Shown one piece after another: positions 1-6,519 of a DNA stretch of 7,382 bases. This DNA is from Bacteroides sp. (GTDB lineage Bacteria; Bacteroidota; Bacteroidia; Bacteroidales; Muribaculaceae). Where the stretch lies: contig JAAVDU010000058.1 of NCBI GenBank assembly GCA_014801605.1, forward strand, positions 29,947 through 37,328, given 5' to 3'. The notes under the pieces are model-generated. The model saw nothing but the letters and a program-made list of their open reading frames with translations. It had not been told where the DNA came from and did no database searches. Each line of letters starts with the position of its first letter. Positions within the stretch are counted from its first letter, which is position 1. A program made the translations under genes and the position numbers.

Positions 1-746
1 GCTTCGGAGGTAGAGGCCGAGAATATAATGCTCTCACCCTTCTTGATCGGGAGCTGGAAATATCCGGGCACCCAGAGATCCTCCTTATAGGGGATGCCAC
101 GGTCTTTATCCTTATAATATTCGATCCCTTTGTACCAATGACCGTCGCTTACCCACTCCACAGGTTTGGAGAACTGCATGTAAAGATTGGGATATCCCTC
201 ATAGAGGCATGTTGATATACCGTTCTTCACGGGTTCGGTAGCCGTGTTGATAGCTCCATTCTCCATGCAGAGGTCGTTGGCATTGCGGAAAGCAAGGAAG
301 GGACGGAACTGCAGGGTTGTTTCCGAGTGAGCGTCGACGAGAGTATATTTTATGAGGATACGGTTTTCATGAGATATGAAGACTTTCTCTTTAGTAAGGA
401 TCACACCACCTACACGATAGGTGACAGTAGGAACGCTTTCACATTCGAACTGACGGATATACTTATGTCCGTTGGGGCTGAAAACGCCGTCGCCATACTG
501 ATGGAGGCCGAGATTGAACGGCGCGCCGTGTTGTATGACCGTCTCGTCAAGTGAAGAAAGCAGGACGTGAGCCTTATCGTCCATCTCAGGGATAGGAATT
601 ACGAGCAGACCATGCTGTTTGCGGGTGTTACAACCCACAATAGTGGTGCAATGGTATGCGCCTGACTTGTTGGTTCGGAGCATCTCTTTCGGAAGGCTTT
701 GCTCCAGATTTATCATCAGGTTTTTGTCAAATTTCAGATAACTCAT
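1..746 (-). CDS. Glycogen debranching enzyme, N-terminal part (partial, runs off the left edge)
   Basis: The frame reads from ATG at 746-744 leftward with no stop, giving about 248 residues. It starts MSYLKFDKNLMINLEQSLP and contains the GDE_N-type segment around residues 26-49 (NKSGAY...GCNTRKQHGLLV), followed by SSLDETVIQHG (about 64-74) and a beta-rich stretch (YRVGGVILTKEKVF, FRPFLAFRNAND). These match the N-terminal domain of bacterial/archaeal amylo-alpha-1,6-glucosidases, cytoplasmic enzymes that hydrolyse the alpha-1,6 branch points of glycogen. The catalytic C-terminal (alpha/alpha)6 domain would lie beyond the window, so activity cannot be judged here. No strong Shine-Dalgarno precedes the ATG, as is usual in Bacteroidetes. 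A good promoter lies about 190 bp upstream, so the gene is probably transcribed separately from serB. Residue 44 is Gln where I recall Tyr in the NTR(K/R)YHGLL motif of relatives; this is from memory. Family assignment is strong; exact substrate is inferred. Confidence 0.88.
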   Translation of the reverse strand, partial: MSYLKFDKNLMINLEQSLPKEMLRTNKSGAYHCTTIVGCNTRKQHGLLVIPIPEMDDKAHVLLSSLDETVIQHGAPFNLGLHQYGDGVFSPNGHKYIRQFECESVPTVTYRVGGVILTKEKVFISHENRILIKYTLVDAHSETTLQFRPFLAFRNANDLCMENGAINTATEPVKNGISTCLYEGYPNLYMQFSKPVEWVSDGHWYKGIEYYKDKDRGIPYKEDLWVPGYFQLPIKKGESIIFSASTSE

Positions 747-925
747 AGGTCTATATCTGGGTTTAATATTACAATTCACACAACATTTTACGGAAGTTGC
801 TGAAATCCGCAGGCCGGGCGGTCTGAGTCTATCATCCGCACAAAGATTTCGGCGGCTCCTACAAGAGGGTAGAGGTTAACAAAAGTCCGGACTTATCCGG
901 CTTGTTTTATAGGACGTTGATATCT
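747..925 (-). promoter_or_regulatory. Apparent structured 5' leader of the debranching enzyme gene
   Basis: If transcription starts a few bases after the -7 element at 932-939, the mRNA has a leader of about 180 nt without a convincing gene. Read on the minus strand it offers several hairpins: CCGG/CCGG closed by AACAA/TTGTT (plus coordinates 878-906), a CTCTAC/GTAGGAG stem with one bulge (856-874), and CCGC/GCGG stems around 806-820. The plus strand also holds a 12-bp perfect palindrome, AAGTCCGGACTT, at 883-894. I recognise no known riboswitch class. The extent is inferred from the promoter, not shown directly. Confidence 0.4.
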
Positions 926-939
926 TTGCTACAAAGATA
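921..939. repeat. Perfect inverted repeat containing a promoter -7 element
   Basis: TATCTTTG (921-928), spacer CTA, CAAAGATA (932-939): 8-bp arms with a 3-bp gap. The right arm read on the minus strand is a match to TAnnTTTG, the Bacteroidetes -7 element. The left arm makes the same match on the plus strand, but no TTTG lies at the right distance upstream of it. The symmetry could be an operator overlapping the promoter or chance. Confidence 0.6.
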
Positions 940-963
940 AGGCTTATGTGATAATTGTGCAAA
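932..963 (-). promoter_or_regulatory. Bacteroidetes-type promoter for the debranching enzyme gene
   Basis: On the minus strand TTTG (plus 960-963) is followed by 20 bp and then TATCTTTG (plus 932-939). This is a full match to the TTTG / TAnnTTTG pattern read by the Bacteroidetes primary sigma factor. It points leftward at the debranching enzyme gene. The expected start of transcription is near 925. Confidence 0.65.
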
Positions 964-1126
964 CAAAACAATCAAAAAATCACATAATTAACCAACTTTT
1001 TTATAATTATGTTTTACAACATAAAAATTTTGTTGCTTACACTATAACAAATGTTGTTTCCGCCTGGTTGAATCACTTGGCGATAAACTTCATTTTCCAC
1101 CGTGCAGTCTCGGCCATTGAGGAGGA
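964..1126. other. AT-rich gap between serB and the debranching gene promoter; no gene seen
   Basis: This AT-rich stretch follows the serB stop. It has short inverted repeats such as ACAACAT (1016-1022) with ATGTTGT (1051-1057), and A/T runs, but no stem followed by a clean U-run that I would call a serB terminator. A plus-strand open frame crosses it from 948 and continues antisense to serB, but its composition there is simply that of AT-rich intergenic DNA and I do not call it a gene. Confidence 0.5.
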
Positions 1127-2341
1127 TCAGATATGGGAATCCTTAAACCCGAGGAAATACAGCACTCCGTCGATTCCGATAGTGCTGATGCTCTGGCTTG
1201 CCTCAGCCTTCACTTTTGGCTTGGCATGGAAAGCGATGCCGAGTCCCGCCTCGCTGAGCATCGGAAGGTCGTTGGCTCCGTCGCCTACAGCTATTGTCTG
1301 GGCTATGTTGATATTCTCCACTTGTGCCAGCAGACGTAGAAGCTCCTTCTTGCGCCGGCCATCGACTATATCTCCTACATAACGTCCCGTAAGTTTTCCA
1401 TCAGGCCCGATCTCCAGCTCATTGGCGTAGACATAGTCAAAATTGTATTTCTGTTTCAGATAGTTGCCGAAGTAGGTGAATCCACCGGAGAGGATGGCAG
1501 TCTTGAAGCCGCTTCGCTTGAGCACCGACATAAGGCGGTCGACACCCTCTGTGATGGGAAGATTCTCGGCAATCTCCTTCATGACACTCACGTCCAGACC
1601 CTTCAGCAACGCCACACGTCGTTTGAAACTCTCTTCAAAATCGATCTCTCCGCGCATTGCCGATTCCGTTATGGCTCTCACCTCGGCTCCTACTCCGGCT
1701 TTGTCGGCCAGTTCATCTATCACTTCAGTCCGGATGAGGGTTGAGTCCATATCGAAGCAGATAAGACGTCGGGAGCGACGGTAGATAGTGTCTTCCTGCA
1801 GTGAGATATCGAAGTTAAGTTCTCTTGACAGCTGCATGAGCTGCTCTTGCATCTCAAGGAGATTGACAGGGGTGCCTCTGACAGAGAATTCAATACAGGC
1901 TTTGGTGGCCGGCTGTTCCTCCTCATTTAGGGGCATACGTCCGGTGAGACGTGTGATGGCATCGATATTGAGTCCCTGTTCGGATATTATCCTGGTGGTC
2001 TCGCATATCTGGCGGGCCGTGATCTCTCTACCCAGAATCGTTATTATGTATCTGTTCTTACCCTGACGTCCCACCCAGGCCTCATACTCCTCTTCCGGGA
2101 CAATAGAGAAATCCACCTGTACTTTCAGTTCCCTTGTCTTGAACAGGAGTTCCTTGAGAATCTCTCCGGAACGCAGGGAGTCGGTCTTGAAAAGTATACC
2201 GAGCGACAGAGTGTGGTGAATATCGGCCTGTCCGATATCGAGGATCTGAGCGTCGTGGCGAGCAAGAATCTCGGTAAGGGCTGTGGTGAGACCTGTCTGG
2301 TCGTTGCCCGAAATATTTATCAGTATAAGTTCTCTATTCAT
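1127..2341 (-). CDS. serB: Phosphoserine phosphatase SerB with tandem ACT-like N-terminal domains
   Basis: Dephosphorylates O-phospho-L-serine to L-serine, the last step of the phosphorylated serine pathway, in the cytoplasm. The product has 404 residues when started at ATG 2341 (MNRELILINISG); an in-frame TTG at 2350 is possible but sits against a hairpin. Residues 1-80 and about 95-180 look like two ACT-type regulatory domains (LILINISG..., YIITILGREI...). The HAD phosphatase core follows with all motifs: CFDMDSTLI with nucleophile Asp197 and acid/base Asp199, Glu206 in the TEVIDELA substrate segment, motif II Ser285 (LSGGF), motif III Lys331 in GRRKKELL, and motif IV VGDGANDLPML with Asp354 and Asp358 for Mg2+. 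Length fits the long Bacteroidetes SerB form. It lies 101 bp after the DUF349 gene, with a perfect hairpin between them, so it may be transcribed or controlled apart from that gene. Confidence 0.96.
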   Translation of the reverse strand: MNRELILINISGNDQTGLTTALTEILARHDAQILDIGQADIHHTLSLGILFKTDSLRSGEILKELLFKTRELKVQVDFSIVPEEEYEAWVGRQGKNRYIITILGREITARQICETTRIISEQGLNIDAITRLTGRMPLNEEEQPATKACIEFSVRGTPVNLLEMQEQLMQLSRELNFDISLQEDTIYRRSRRLICFDMDSTLIRTEVIDELADKAGVGAEVRAITESAMRGEIDFEESFKRRVALLKGLDVSVMKEIAENLPITEGVDRLMSVLKRSGFKTAILSGGFTYFGNYLKQKYNFDYVYANELEIGPDGKLTGRYVGDIVDGRRKKELLRLLAQVENINIAQTIAVGDGANDLPMLSEAGLGIAFHAKPKVKAEASQSISTIGIDGVLYFLGFKDSHI

Positions 2342-2350
2342 AATTAACAA

Positions 2351-2385
2351 GACAAGAGTACAATTAGAAGTATTGTACTCTTGTC
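2351..2385 (-). terminator. Perfect 14-bp stem-loop between the DUF349 gene and serB: terminator or attenuator
   Basis: GACAAGAGTACAAT (2351-2364) and ATTGTACTCTTGTC (2372-2385) are exact reverse complements with a 7-nt loop. In the minus-strand transcript the hairpin follows the DUF349 stop by about 57 nt, is followed by TTGTTAATT, and ends only 9 nt before the serB ATG. The tail is U-rich but interrupted, so it is not a textbook terminator. It could end the upstream transcript, or act as an attenuator or protein-binding site on serB mRNA. No promoter for serB was recognised between 2386 and 2442. Confidence 0.6.
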
Positions 2386-2442
2386 GTTATGTGCTTGTGA
2401 GTTGTCAAATCAATTGTTTATTCCACAGTTGAGCTTTCCGGC

Positions 2443-4347
2443 TCAGGCTTCGGGACGGTTCTTTATGAGAGCGAGTTTCTGACGAAGTTCAGCAATCTCC
2501 TCGCGGAGTTTCTCGATCTTGCGGTCGAAATCCTTCAGCATGGAGCTTCCGGCAGATGATTTCACAGTGAAGAAGCCGAGATTGTTCTGGATTGTCTTGA
2601 TCTCATTCTCGCGTGCGTCGATAGCTCTCTGGAGTTTCTCACGCTCTCTTGAGAGTGAGCCCTTGTCGCCATCCATGCGTTTCACTTCACCTTCAAACCG
2701 GCGCATCCTGTTTCTTGATTCGCGTGCGTCAAAGGCGCTGAAGAGCCGCTTGAGCTCGGCACGGTAGGCAGAGTTGACAGCCTCTTTATGCTTGAAGGGG
2801 ACGTGGCCTGTGGCCTGCCATTTATCCTGAAGCTCGCGGATGGTGCCTATCACCTCCCTGCGCTCTGCATCTTCAGAGATAGCTTTAAGCTGCTCCACAA
2901 TCTCCTGTTTGATCTTGAGATTGTCGTTCTCTTCGGAACGCTGAGCTCCGAGATACTTGCGGCGTACAGCCTGGAAAGCGTCGATAGCGTCACAGAAGCG
3001 TTTCCATACTTCGTCGGCCTGTTTGCGGCGTACAGTTCCGATAGTCTTCCATTCAGCCTGAAGGGCCTGGAGCTCCTCATAAGCCTTACGTTCCTCGGCA
3101 CGCGGAAGAAGAGCCTCGGCTTTCTCACAGAGAGCCTCTTTCTTTGCAAGGTTCTCGCGGAATTCATCCTTTGTCTTCTTGAAATACTCAGCCTTTGCGG
3201 TGAAGAAGTCGTCGCACGCCTTTCTGAAACGGGTGAAGAGGGTAGAGTTGGTCTTACGCGGAGCGAAACCGATCTCCTTATAAGCTTTCTGGATATCGAT
3301 GATCTCTTTAGTCTTCGCATCCCAGTCGGCAAAAGTCTTGAGTTGGCTGAGGTCGATCGCCTCCACTTTCTCGCAGAGTACGGTCTTGGCAGTTTCGTTC
3401 TCCACCTCCTCGGCCTTGCGGTTCTGGAAGAAGTCCTGATGGCGTTTGTTGATTATCGTTGAAGCCTCCTTGAATTCATTCCAGATATTGTCGCGGAGCT
3501 CTTTTGCTACGGGGCCGATCTCGCGCCATTGGTCGTGGAGTTCCTGCAGACGGCGGAAAGCCTCCACCACATCGGTGACATCATTGAGCTCCTTAGCCTT
3601 TTCAATAAGAGCCTGCTTGAGTTCGAGGTTCTTCTTGAAGTCAAGGTCGCGGAGTTCCTTGTTCATCTTGAGATGGTCGTAGAACTGCTCTACCGTCTGG
3701 TTGTAGTTTTTCCAGAGGTCGGTGTCGGCACTTGGGGGCACTTCGCCAATAGTCTTGAACTCGGCCTGAAGTTCCTGGAATTTCGGGAAATGAGTGTTTA
3801 CGTTGTCGATATCCTCGGCGATCTCCTTGAGTGAGGCGAGCACTCTCTCCTTATCCTCGAGGTTCTTGCGGCGCTCGGCCTCTTTCTCCTCAAGGTAAGC
3901 GGCTCTGCGCTCACGGAATTCAGCGAGAAGATTCTTTATTTCGTTCTCGTAGGGATCGGGCTGTGAGGAATAAGTTTCCGGAGAGTTTCCGGCTTCGATG
4001 TGAGCCTCGAGAGCGGCTGTTGCCTCGCGGTTAAGCATCGAGTAGTAAGCTTGCTTGATGGCTGCCACCTCCTTATGTGCCTCGATGTCGCCTTCGGCGA
4101 GAATTTTTTTAAGATGCTCCACCATCTCCTCTTTGGAGAGGTATGTACGGCGCGAATTGGAGTCGGCCTCATCAGTAGCCTCGTCAGCGGCCTCGGCCAG
4201 ATCGAGGGCGGGGGAGGACTGGATTTCGCAAACGTCTTCGGAAGAACCGACGTTTGACTCGATAGATTCGGTTGTGGCCACAGCCTCAACCTCCGGGGTT
4301 ACGGTGGCTTCCTCCTGGGGAGTAGCCATCATGTCAAGCTCGTTCAT
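2443..4347 (-). CDS. DUF349 repeat protein, five repeats, highly charged and helical
   Basis: Product of 634 residues from ATG 4347 (MNELDMMATPQEE); an in-frame TTG at 4377 would overlap the upstream gene by 20 bp and is less likely, and ATGs at 4332 and 4329 are alternatives. Residues 1-65 are acidic, low-complexity and probably disordered. After a helical linker come five DUF349-like repeats, each built on a pattern like LQ..W..IG.V.......W..F......F: about 187-230 (FKTIGEVP...LWKNY), 263-308 (WREIGPV...IWNEF), 345-390 (YKEIGFAP...LFTRF), 420-466 (WKTIGTVR...VWKRF) and 497-541 (WQATGHVP...). The C-terminal 70 residues form a charged coiled coil (LSREREKLQRAIDARENE...). No signal peptide or membrane segment is present, so it is likely cytoplasmic. 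The family is widespread in Bacteroidetes and has no function I can state. It starts 10 bp after the isomerase stop, which suggests co-transcription. Confidence 0.9.
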   Translation of the reverse strand: MNELDMMATPQEEATVTPEVEAVATTESIESNVGSSEDVCEIQSSPALDLAEAADEATDEADSNSRRTYLSKEEMVEHLKKILAEGDIEAHKEVAAIKQAYYSMLNREATAALEAHIEAGNSPETYSSQPDPYENEIKNLLAEFRERRAAYLEEKEAERRKNLEDKERVLASLKEIAEDIDNVNTHFPKFQELQAEFKTIGEVPPSADTDLWKNYNQTVEQFYDHLKMNKELRDLDFKKNLELKQALIEKAKELNDVTDVVEAFRRLQELHDQWREIGPVAKELRDNIWNEFKEASTIINKRHQDFFQNRKAEEVENETAKTVLCEKVEAIDLSQLKTFADWDAKTKEIIDIQKAYKEIGFAPRKTNSTLFTRFRKACDDFFTAKAEYFKKTKDEFRENLAKKEALCEKAEALLPRAEERKAYEELQALQAEWKTIGTVRRKQADEVWKRFCDAIDAFQAVRRKYLGAQRSEENDNLKIKQEIVEQLKAISEDAERREVIGTIRELQDKWQATGHVPFKHKEAVNSAYRAELKRLFSAFDARESRNRMRRFEGEVKRMDGDKGSLSREREKLQRAIDARENEIKTIQNNLGFFTVKSSAGSSMLKDFDRKIEKLREEIAELRQKLALIKNRPEA

Positions 4348-4357
4348 ATTAAAAAGA

Positions 4358-5260
4358 TTAGTTTTTTTCAGATTCAATTATTTTGGCGGAGATGATACGT
4401 ATATCCTCCTTCGGGCGGTCGGATGCATCGGTCTCTACTTTCTGGATCTTTTCCACTACATCCATACCCTTTATCACCTCACCATAGACGGTATATTGTC
4501 CGTCGAGATGGGGAGTTCCCCCCTTCTCCACATAAGCCTGTTTGACTTCGGCGGGCAACTCCTCACCCTTCACATTCTCCTCGGTCTCGGCGATCAGCTT
4601 CTGACGTAGAGCCTCAAGGCCTTCCTGGTTGCCGGCCTGCTGCATTGCCTGGATGCTGTCGCGGTATTGCATGGCGAGATTCTGGAAATAGGCCTGACGC
4701 TTCTGCGATACTTTGGAGGATCCCATACTCTCAAGCTGGCGCTCGGAATATTTCTGACCGGTGACGATGTAGAACTGTGAGCCGGAAGAGCGGCGCTCCG
4801 GATTCATGGCATCGCCGGTGCGTGCGGCTGCGAGGGCTCCATATTTATGAAAATGCTTCGGATAGTCGATTTCAGCCTCGATAGTATAGCCGGGGTCGCC
4901 AGCGCCGAGACGCTGACCCTGCGCTGCATCCTTTGAGCCGGGGTCGCCGGCCTGAACCATGAAAGAGTCTATCACACGATGGAACAGAACACCTTCATAG
5001 AATCCATCCTTCACAAGTTTCAGGAAATTGTCGCGATGCAGGGGAGTGTCGTTGAAGAGCTCCACATAGATATCGCCGAGAGTGGTCTTAAGCTCCACCA
5101 CCGCATCATCGGGATTGATTTTTCTCATTTCTTCCATATTGTCGTTTGTCTGAGAAACGTTATCGTTAGCCTGAGAAGCCGCATTCAGGGGTGATGCCAC
5201 GGAATAGACACCGATGGCCGCCACAACGGCGAGAAGGGCTATCAATATTTTCTTGGTCAT
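4358..5260 (-). CDS. Exported cyclophilin-type peptidyl-prolyl cis-trans isomerase
   Basis: Catalyses cis-trans isomerisation of Xaa-Pro bonds, probably in the periplasm. The 300-residue product opens with a signal peptide: MTKK, a hydrophobic stretch at 5-22, and a likely signal peptidase I site after PLNA (27). No lipobox Cys is present. A short linker with two copies of SQ(A/T)NDN follows. The cyclophilin fold begins at about 54 (VELKTTLGDIYVELF) with FHRVIDSFMVQAGDP holding the expected catalytic Arg95, Phe100 and Gln103, then GSQFYIVTG (160-168) and HLDGQYTVYGEVI (251-263). Between the last two, residues about 171-248 form a helical, charged insertion rich in Gln and Glu, absent from minimal cyclophilins of about 165 residues. 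The gene starts 45 bp after the small CxxC-protein gene and ends 10 bp before the DUF349 gene, so the three are likely one operon. Substrates are unknown. Confidence 0.92.
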   Translation of the reverse strand: MTKKILIALLAVVAAIGVYSVASPLNAASQANDNVSQTNDNMEEMRKINPDDAVVELKTTLGDIYVELFNDTPLHRDNFLKLVKDGFYEGVLFHRVIDSFMVQAGDPGSKDAAQGQRLGAGDPGYTIEAEIDYPKHFHKYGALAAARTGDAMNPERRSSGSQFYIVTGQKYSERQLESMGSSKVSQKRQAYFQNLAMQYRDSIQAMQQAGNQEGLEALRQKLIAETEENVKGEELPAEVKQAYVEKGGTPHLDGQYTVYGEVIKGMDVVEKIQKVETDASDRPKEDIRIISAKIIESEKN

Positions 5261-5305
5261 ATTCTTTATAGTAAAGATGGGAGTTACTGAAGGAATTGTC
5301 GCCGA

Positions 5306-5677
5306 TCAGATTCCCACCGGAAAGATTCTTTTGTAGATTCTTCGGAAATTGTCGTCGGTAGCATTCAGTTCGTCGACACGCTCCTTATAGTCGGCTCCCC
5401 AGATAGCTTCGAGGAGTGAACCGATGTATCGGCGTTCACGGTCTTTTGAAATCGCACCTTCGATAAGAGGCCCAAGCCAGGGTGAAAACCGCTCCCTGTC
5501 GACAGCGGCGAGAAACCGTGCGCTGCTTGCGAGAAATTGTCCCGTGAGGTCAACCTGCGTAAGCTTCTCCACAAGCAGAGGCATATCCTCGAGACATGTA
5601 TCGCAGTTGTTGGCGATATACTCATAAGTGAGCATTCCGTCCGGGTCGTTTTCAAGATTTTTCAATATATTGTCCAT
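5306..5677 (-). CDS. Small conserved-looking protein of unknown function with a CxxC motif
   Basis: I do not recognise a family. The product has 123 residues, starts at ATG 5677 (MDNILKNLENDPDG) and ends at TGA 5306-5308. It has no signal peptide or membrane segment, so it should be cytoplasmic. It is acidic and mostly helical by appearance, with a single Cys pair in NNCDTCLEDMP (Cys25, Cys28), an amphipathic middle (FLAAVDRERFSPWLGPLIEGAI) and a basic end (FRRIYKRIFPVGI). Reading as a real gene is supported by coding-like composition, a promoter-like element 22-30 bp upstream, and its position 45 bp ahead of the isomerase gene on the same strand. It is the first gene of the likely isomerase-DUF349 operon. 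One CxxC could be redox active or half of a metal site, but nothing else in the sequence shows either. Confidence 0.75.
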   Translation of the reverse strand: MDNILKNLENDPDGMLTYEYIANNCDTCLEDMPLLVEKLTQVDLTGQFLASSARFLAAVDRERFSPWLGPLIEGAISKDRERRYIGSLLEAIWGADYKERVDELNATDDNFRRIYKRIFPVGI

Positions 5678-5698
5678 TGCTCAGTTTTTTTCGTGACG

Positions 5699-5733
5699 CA
5701 AAAATAGGACTTTTTTTTCATACACGACCAAAA
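5699..5733 (-). promoter_or_regulatory. Probable promoter for the small protein-isomerase-DUF349 operon
   Basis: On the minus strand TTTG (plus 5730-5733) precedes TATTTTTTG (plus 5699-5707) by 22 bp. The second element is one base longer than the TAnnTTTG consensus and the spacing is slightly long, so the match is imperfect. It would give a short leader of about 15 nt before the ATG at 5677. Confidence 0.4.
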
Positions 5734-5746
5734 ACGTTGCTGAAAT

Positions 5747-5777
5747 TTCCATATCTCACCCTCTTTTATTAATTTTG
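5747..5777 (+). promoter_or_regulatory. Probable promoter for the kinase-like gene (and perhaps rnpB)
   Basis: TAATTTTG at 5770-5777 is an exact match to the Bacteroidetes -7 pattern TAnnTTTG. Nineteen bp upstream lies TTTC (5747-5750), one base off the TTTG -33 element. It faces right, back to back with the minus-strand promoter near 5700. The transcript would start near 5785 and carry a leader of about 100 nt. Confidence 0.5.
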
Positions 5778-5790
5778 TGGCGTGTTTACA

Positions 5791-5832
5791 CCGCGAAAAC
5801 GGCTCTCTATACCGTTGTAGAGGGATTTGCGG
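5791..5832 (+). promoter_or_regulatory. Stem-loop in the leader of the kinase-like gene
   Basis: CCGC (5791-5794) pairs with GCGG (5829-5832) and AAA (5796-5798) with TTT (5826-5828). Inside, CTCTCTA (5803-5809) pairs with TAGAGGG (5818-5824), one G-U pair included, closing an 8-nt loop. That loop contains CCGTT (5812-5816), complementary to AACGG at 5798-5802, so an alternative hairpin competes with the main fold. The stem is followed by no U-run, so it is not a terminator. It ends about 55 nt before the start codon. No known riboswitch was recognised. Confidence 0.4.
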
Positions 5833-5887
5833 GAGTAGATCGAGGGATAATTCAGAAATAGAATCATAGAAAAAGAATCATTAGGCT

Positions 5888-6508
5888 ATGATAATAGTAA
5901 TCGGCAGGGAATTCGGAAGTGGAGGCAGGCAGATCGGCCGTATGGTTGCAGAGCGTCTCGGCATTGCATATTACGATAAAGAGCTGCTTTCCGAGGCTGC
6001 GGGGAGACTTGGTTTCTCTCCGGAGGTTTTCGCTGCGACCGATGAGAAGCGTCCCTCTCCGTTTCGGTCACTTGTGCAGGGATTATACGGTATAGCGGAT
6101 AATTTCCACACGACGTCGATGAGCGGCGAGAGGCTCTATGAGCAGCAGAGCGCTGTGATAAGGGATCTTGCAGAGAGAGGGCCGTGTGTCATAGTTGGAC
6201 GAACAGCGGATTATATCATGCGCGACAATCCATGCATGGTGAGTGTATTCCTGCACGCTCCTATTGAATGGAGGGCGGAGAAGATAGTTCGCCGTGGCGA
6301 CTGTATGGTTCTTGAGAAGGCTAAGGATGTGGCCCGTGGTGTCGACCGTGACCGTGAAAATTATTACAATTACTTCACCGGACAGGGTTGGGGGCGTGCC
6401 AATAACTATCATCTCACGATTGACGCTTCAAAACTGCCGGCTTCAAAAATCGCCGACATCATAGTAGATTATGCTACGGAGGTGTGCCGACGTAAAGAGG
6501 GAAGGTAG
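5888..6508 (+). CDS. Cytidylate-kinase-like family protein
   Basis: Product of 206 residues from ATG 5888, a P-loop kinase of the cytidylate-kinase-like group (Cytidylate_kin2 type), cytoplasmic. The N-terminus MIIVIGREFGSGGRQIGR has the compact nucleotide-binding loop GREFGSGG at 6-13 in place of a classical GxxxxGK(S/T), typical of this group. Later parts are YYDKELL (28-34), a substrate-side segment CVIVGRTADYI (100-110), FLHAP (121-125), a basic lid-like region with DRDRENYYNYFTG (153-165) and the closing strand YHLTIDAS (174-181). The likely reaction is ATP-dependent phosphorylation of a nucleoside monophosphate such as CMP, but members of this group differ from canonical Cmk and the substrate is inferred only. 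It stands alone on the plus strand with its own promoter-like element and a leader of about 100 nt; rnpB begins 11 nt after its TAG. Confidence 0.85.
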   Translation: MIIVIGREFGSGGRQIGRMVAERLGIAYYDKELLSEAAGRLGFSPEVFAATDEKRPSPFRSLVQGLYGIADNFHTTSMSGERLYEQQSAVIRDLAERGPCVIVGRTADYIMRDNPCMVSVFLHAPIEWRAEKIVRRGDCMVLEKAKDVARGVDRDRENYYNYFTGQGWGRANNYHLTIDASKLPASKIADIIVDYATEVCRRKEGR

Positions 6509-6519
6509 GATAAAGAAAT

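Noticed and set aside
948..1382. Plus-strand open frame of 144 codons across the serB end
   Set aside because: Its first part is AT-rich intergenic sequence and the rest is antisense to the well-supported serB gene; the protein has no recognisable features.
2342..2350. TTG at 2350 as the serB start, adding three residues
   Set aside because: ATG at 2341 gives the usual MNRELILINI start, and the TTG directly abuts the hairpin.
2430..2445. TGAGC/GCTCA hairpin at the DUF349 stop as a terminator
   Set aside because: Only 5 bp and no U-run follows on the minus strand.
2788..3462. Plus-strand open frame of 224 codons inside the DUF349 gene
   Set aside because: It is antisense to a clear repeat protein; its Leu/Phe-rich translation is the expected mirror of Glu/Lys-rich coding sequence.
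4348..4377. TTG at 4377 as the DUF349 gene start
   Set aside because: It would overlap the isomerase gene by 20 bp; ATG at 4347 is available 10 bp after the isomerase stop.
5798..5824. H-type pseudoknot from AACGG/CCGTT and CTCTCTA/TAGAGGG
   Set aside because: The strand order fits, but the connecting loops would be 0 and 1 nt, too short to cross the helices; the two stems are more likely alternatives.
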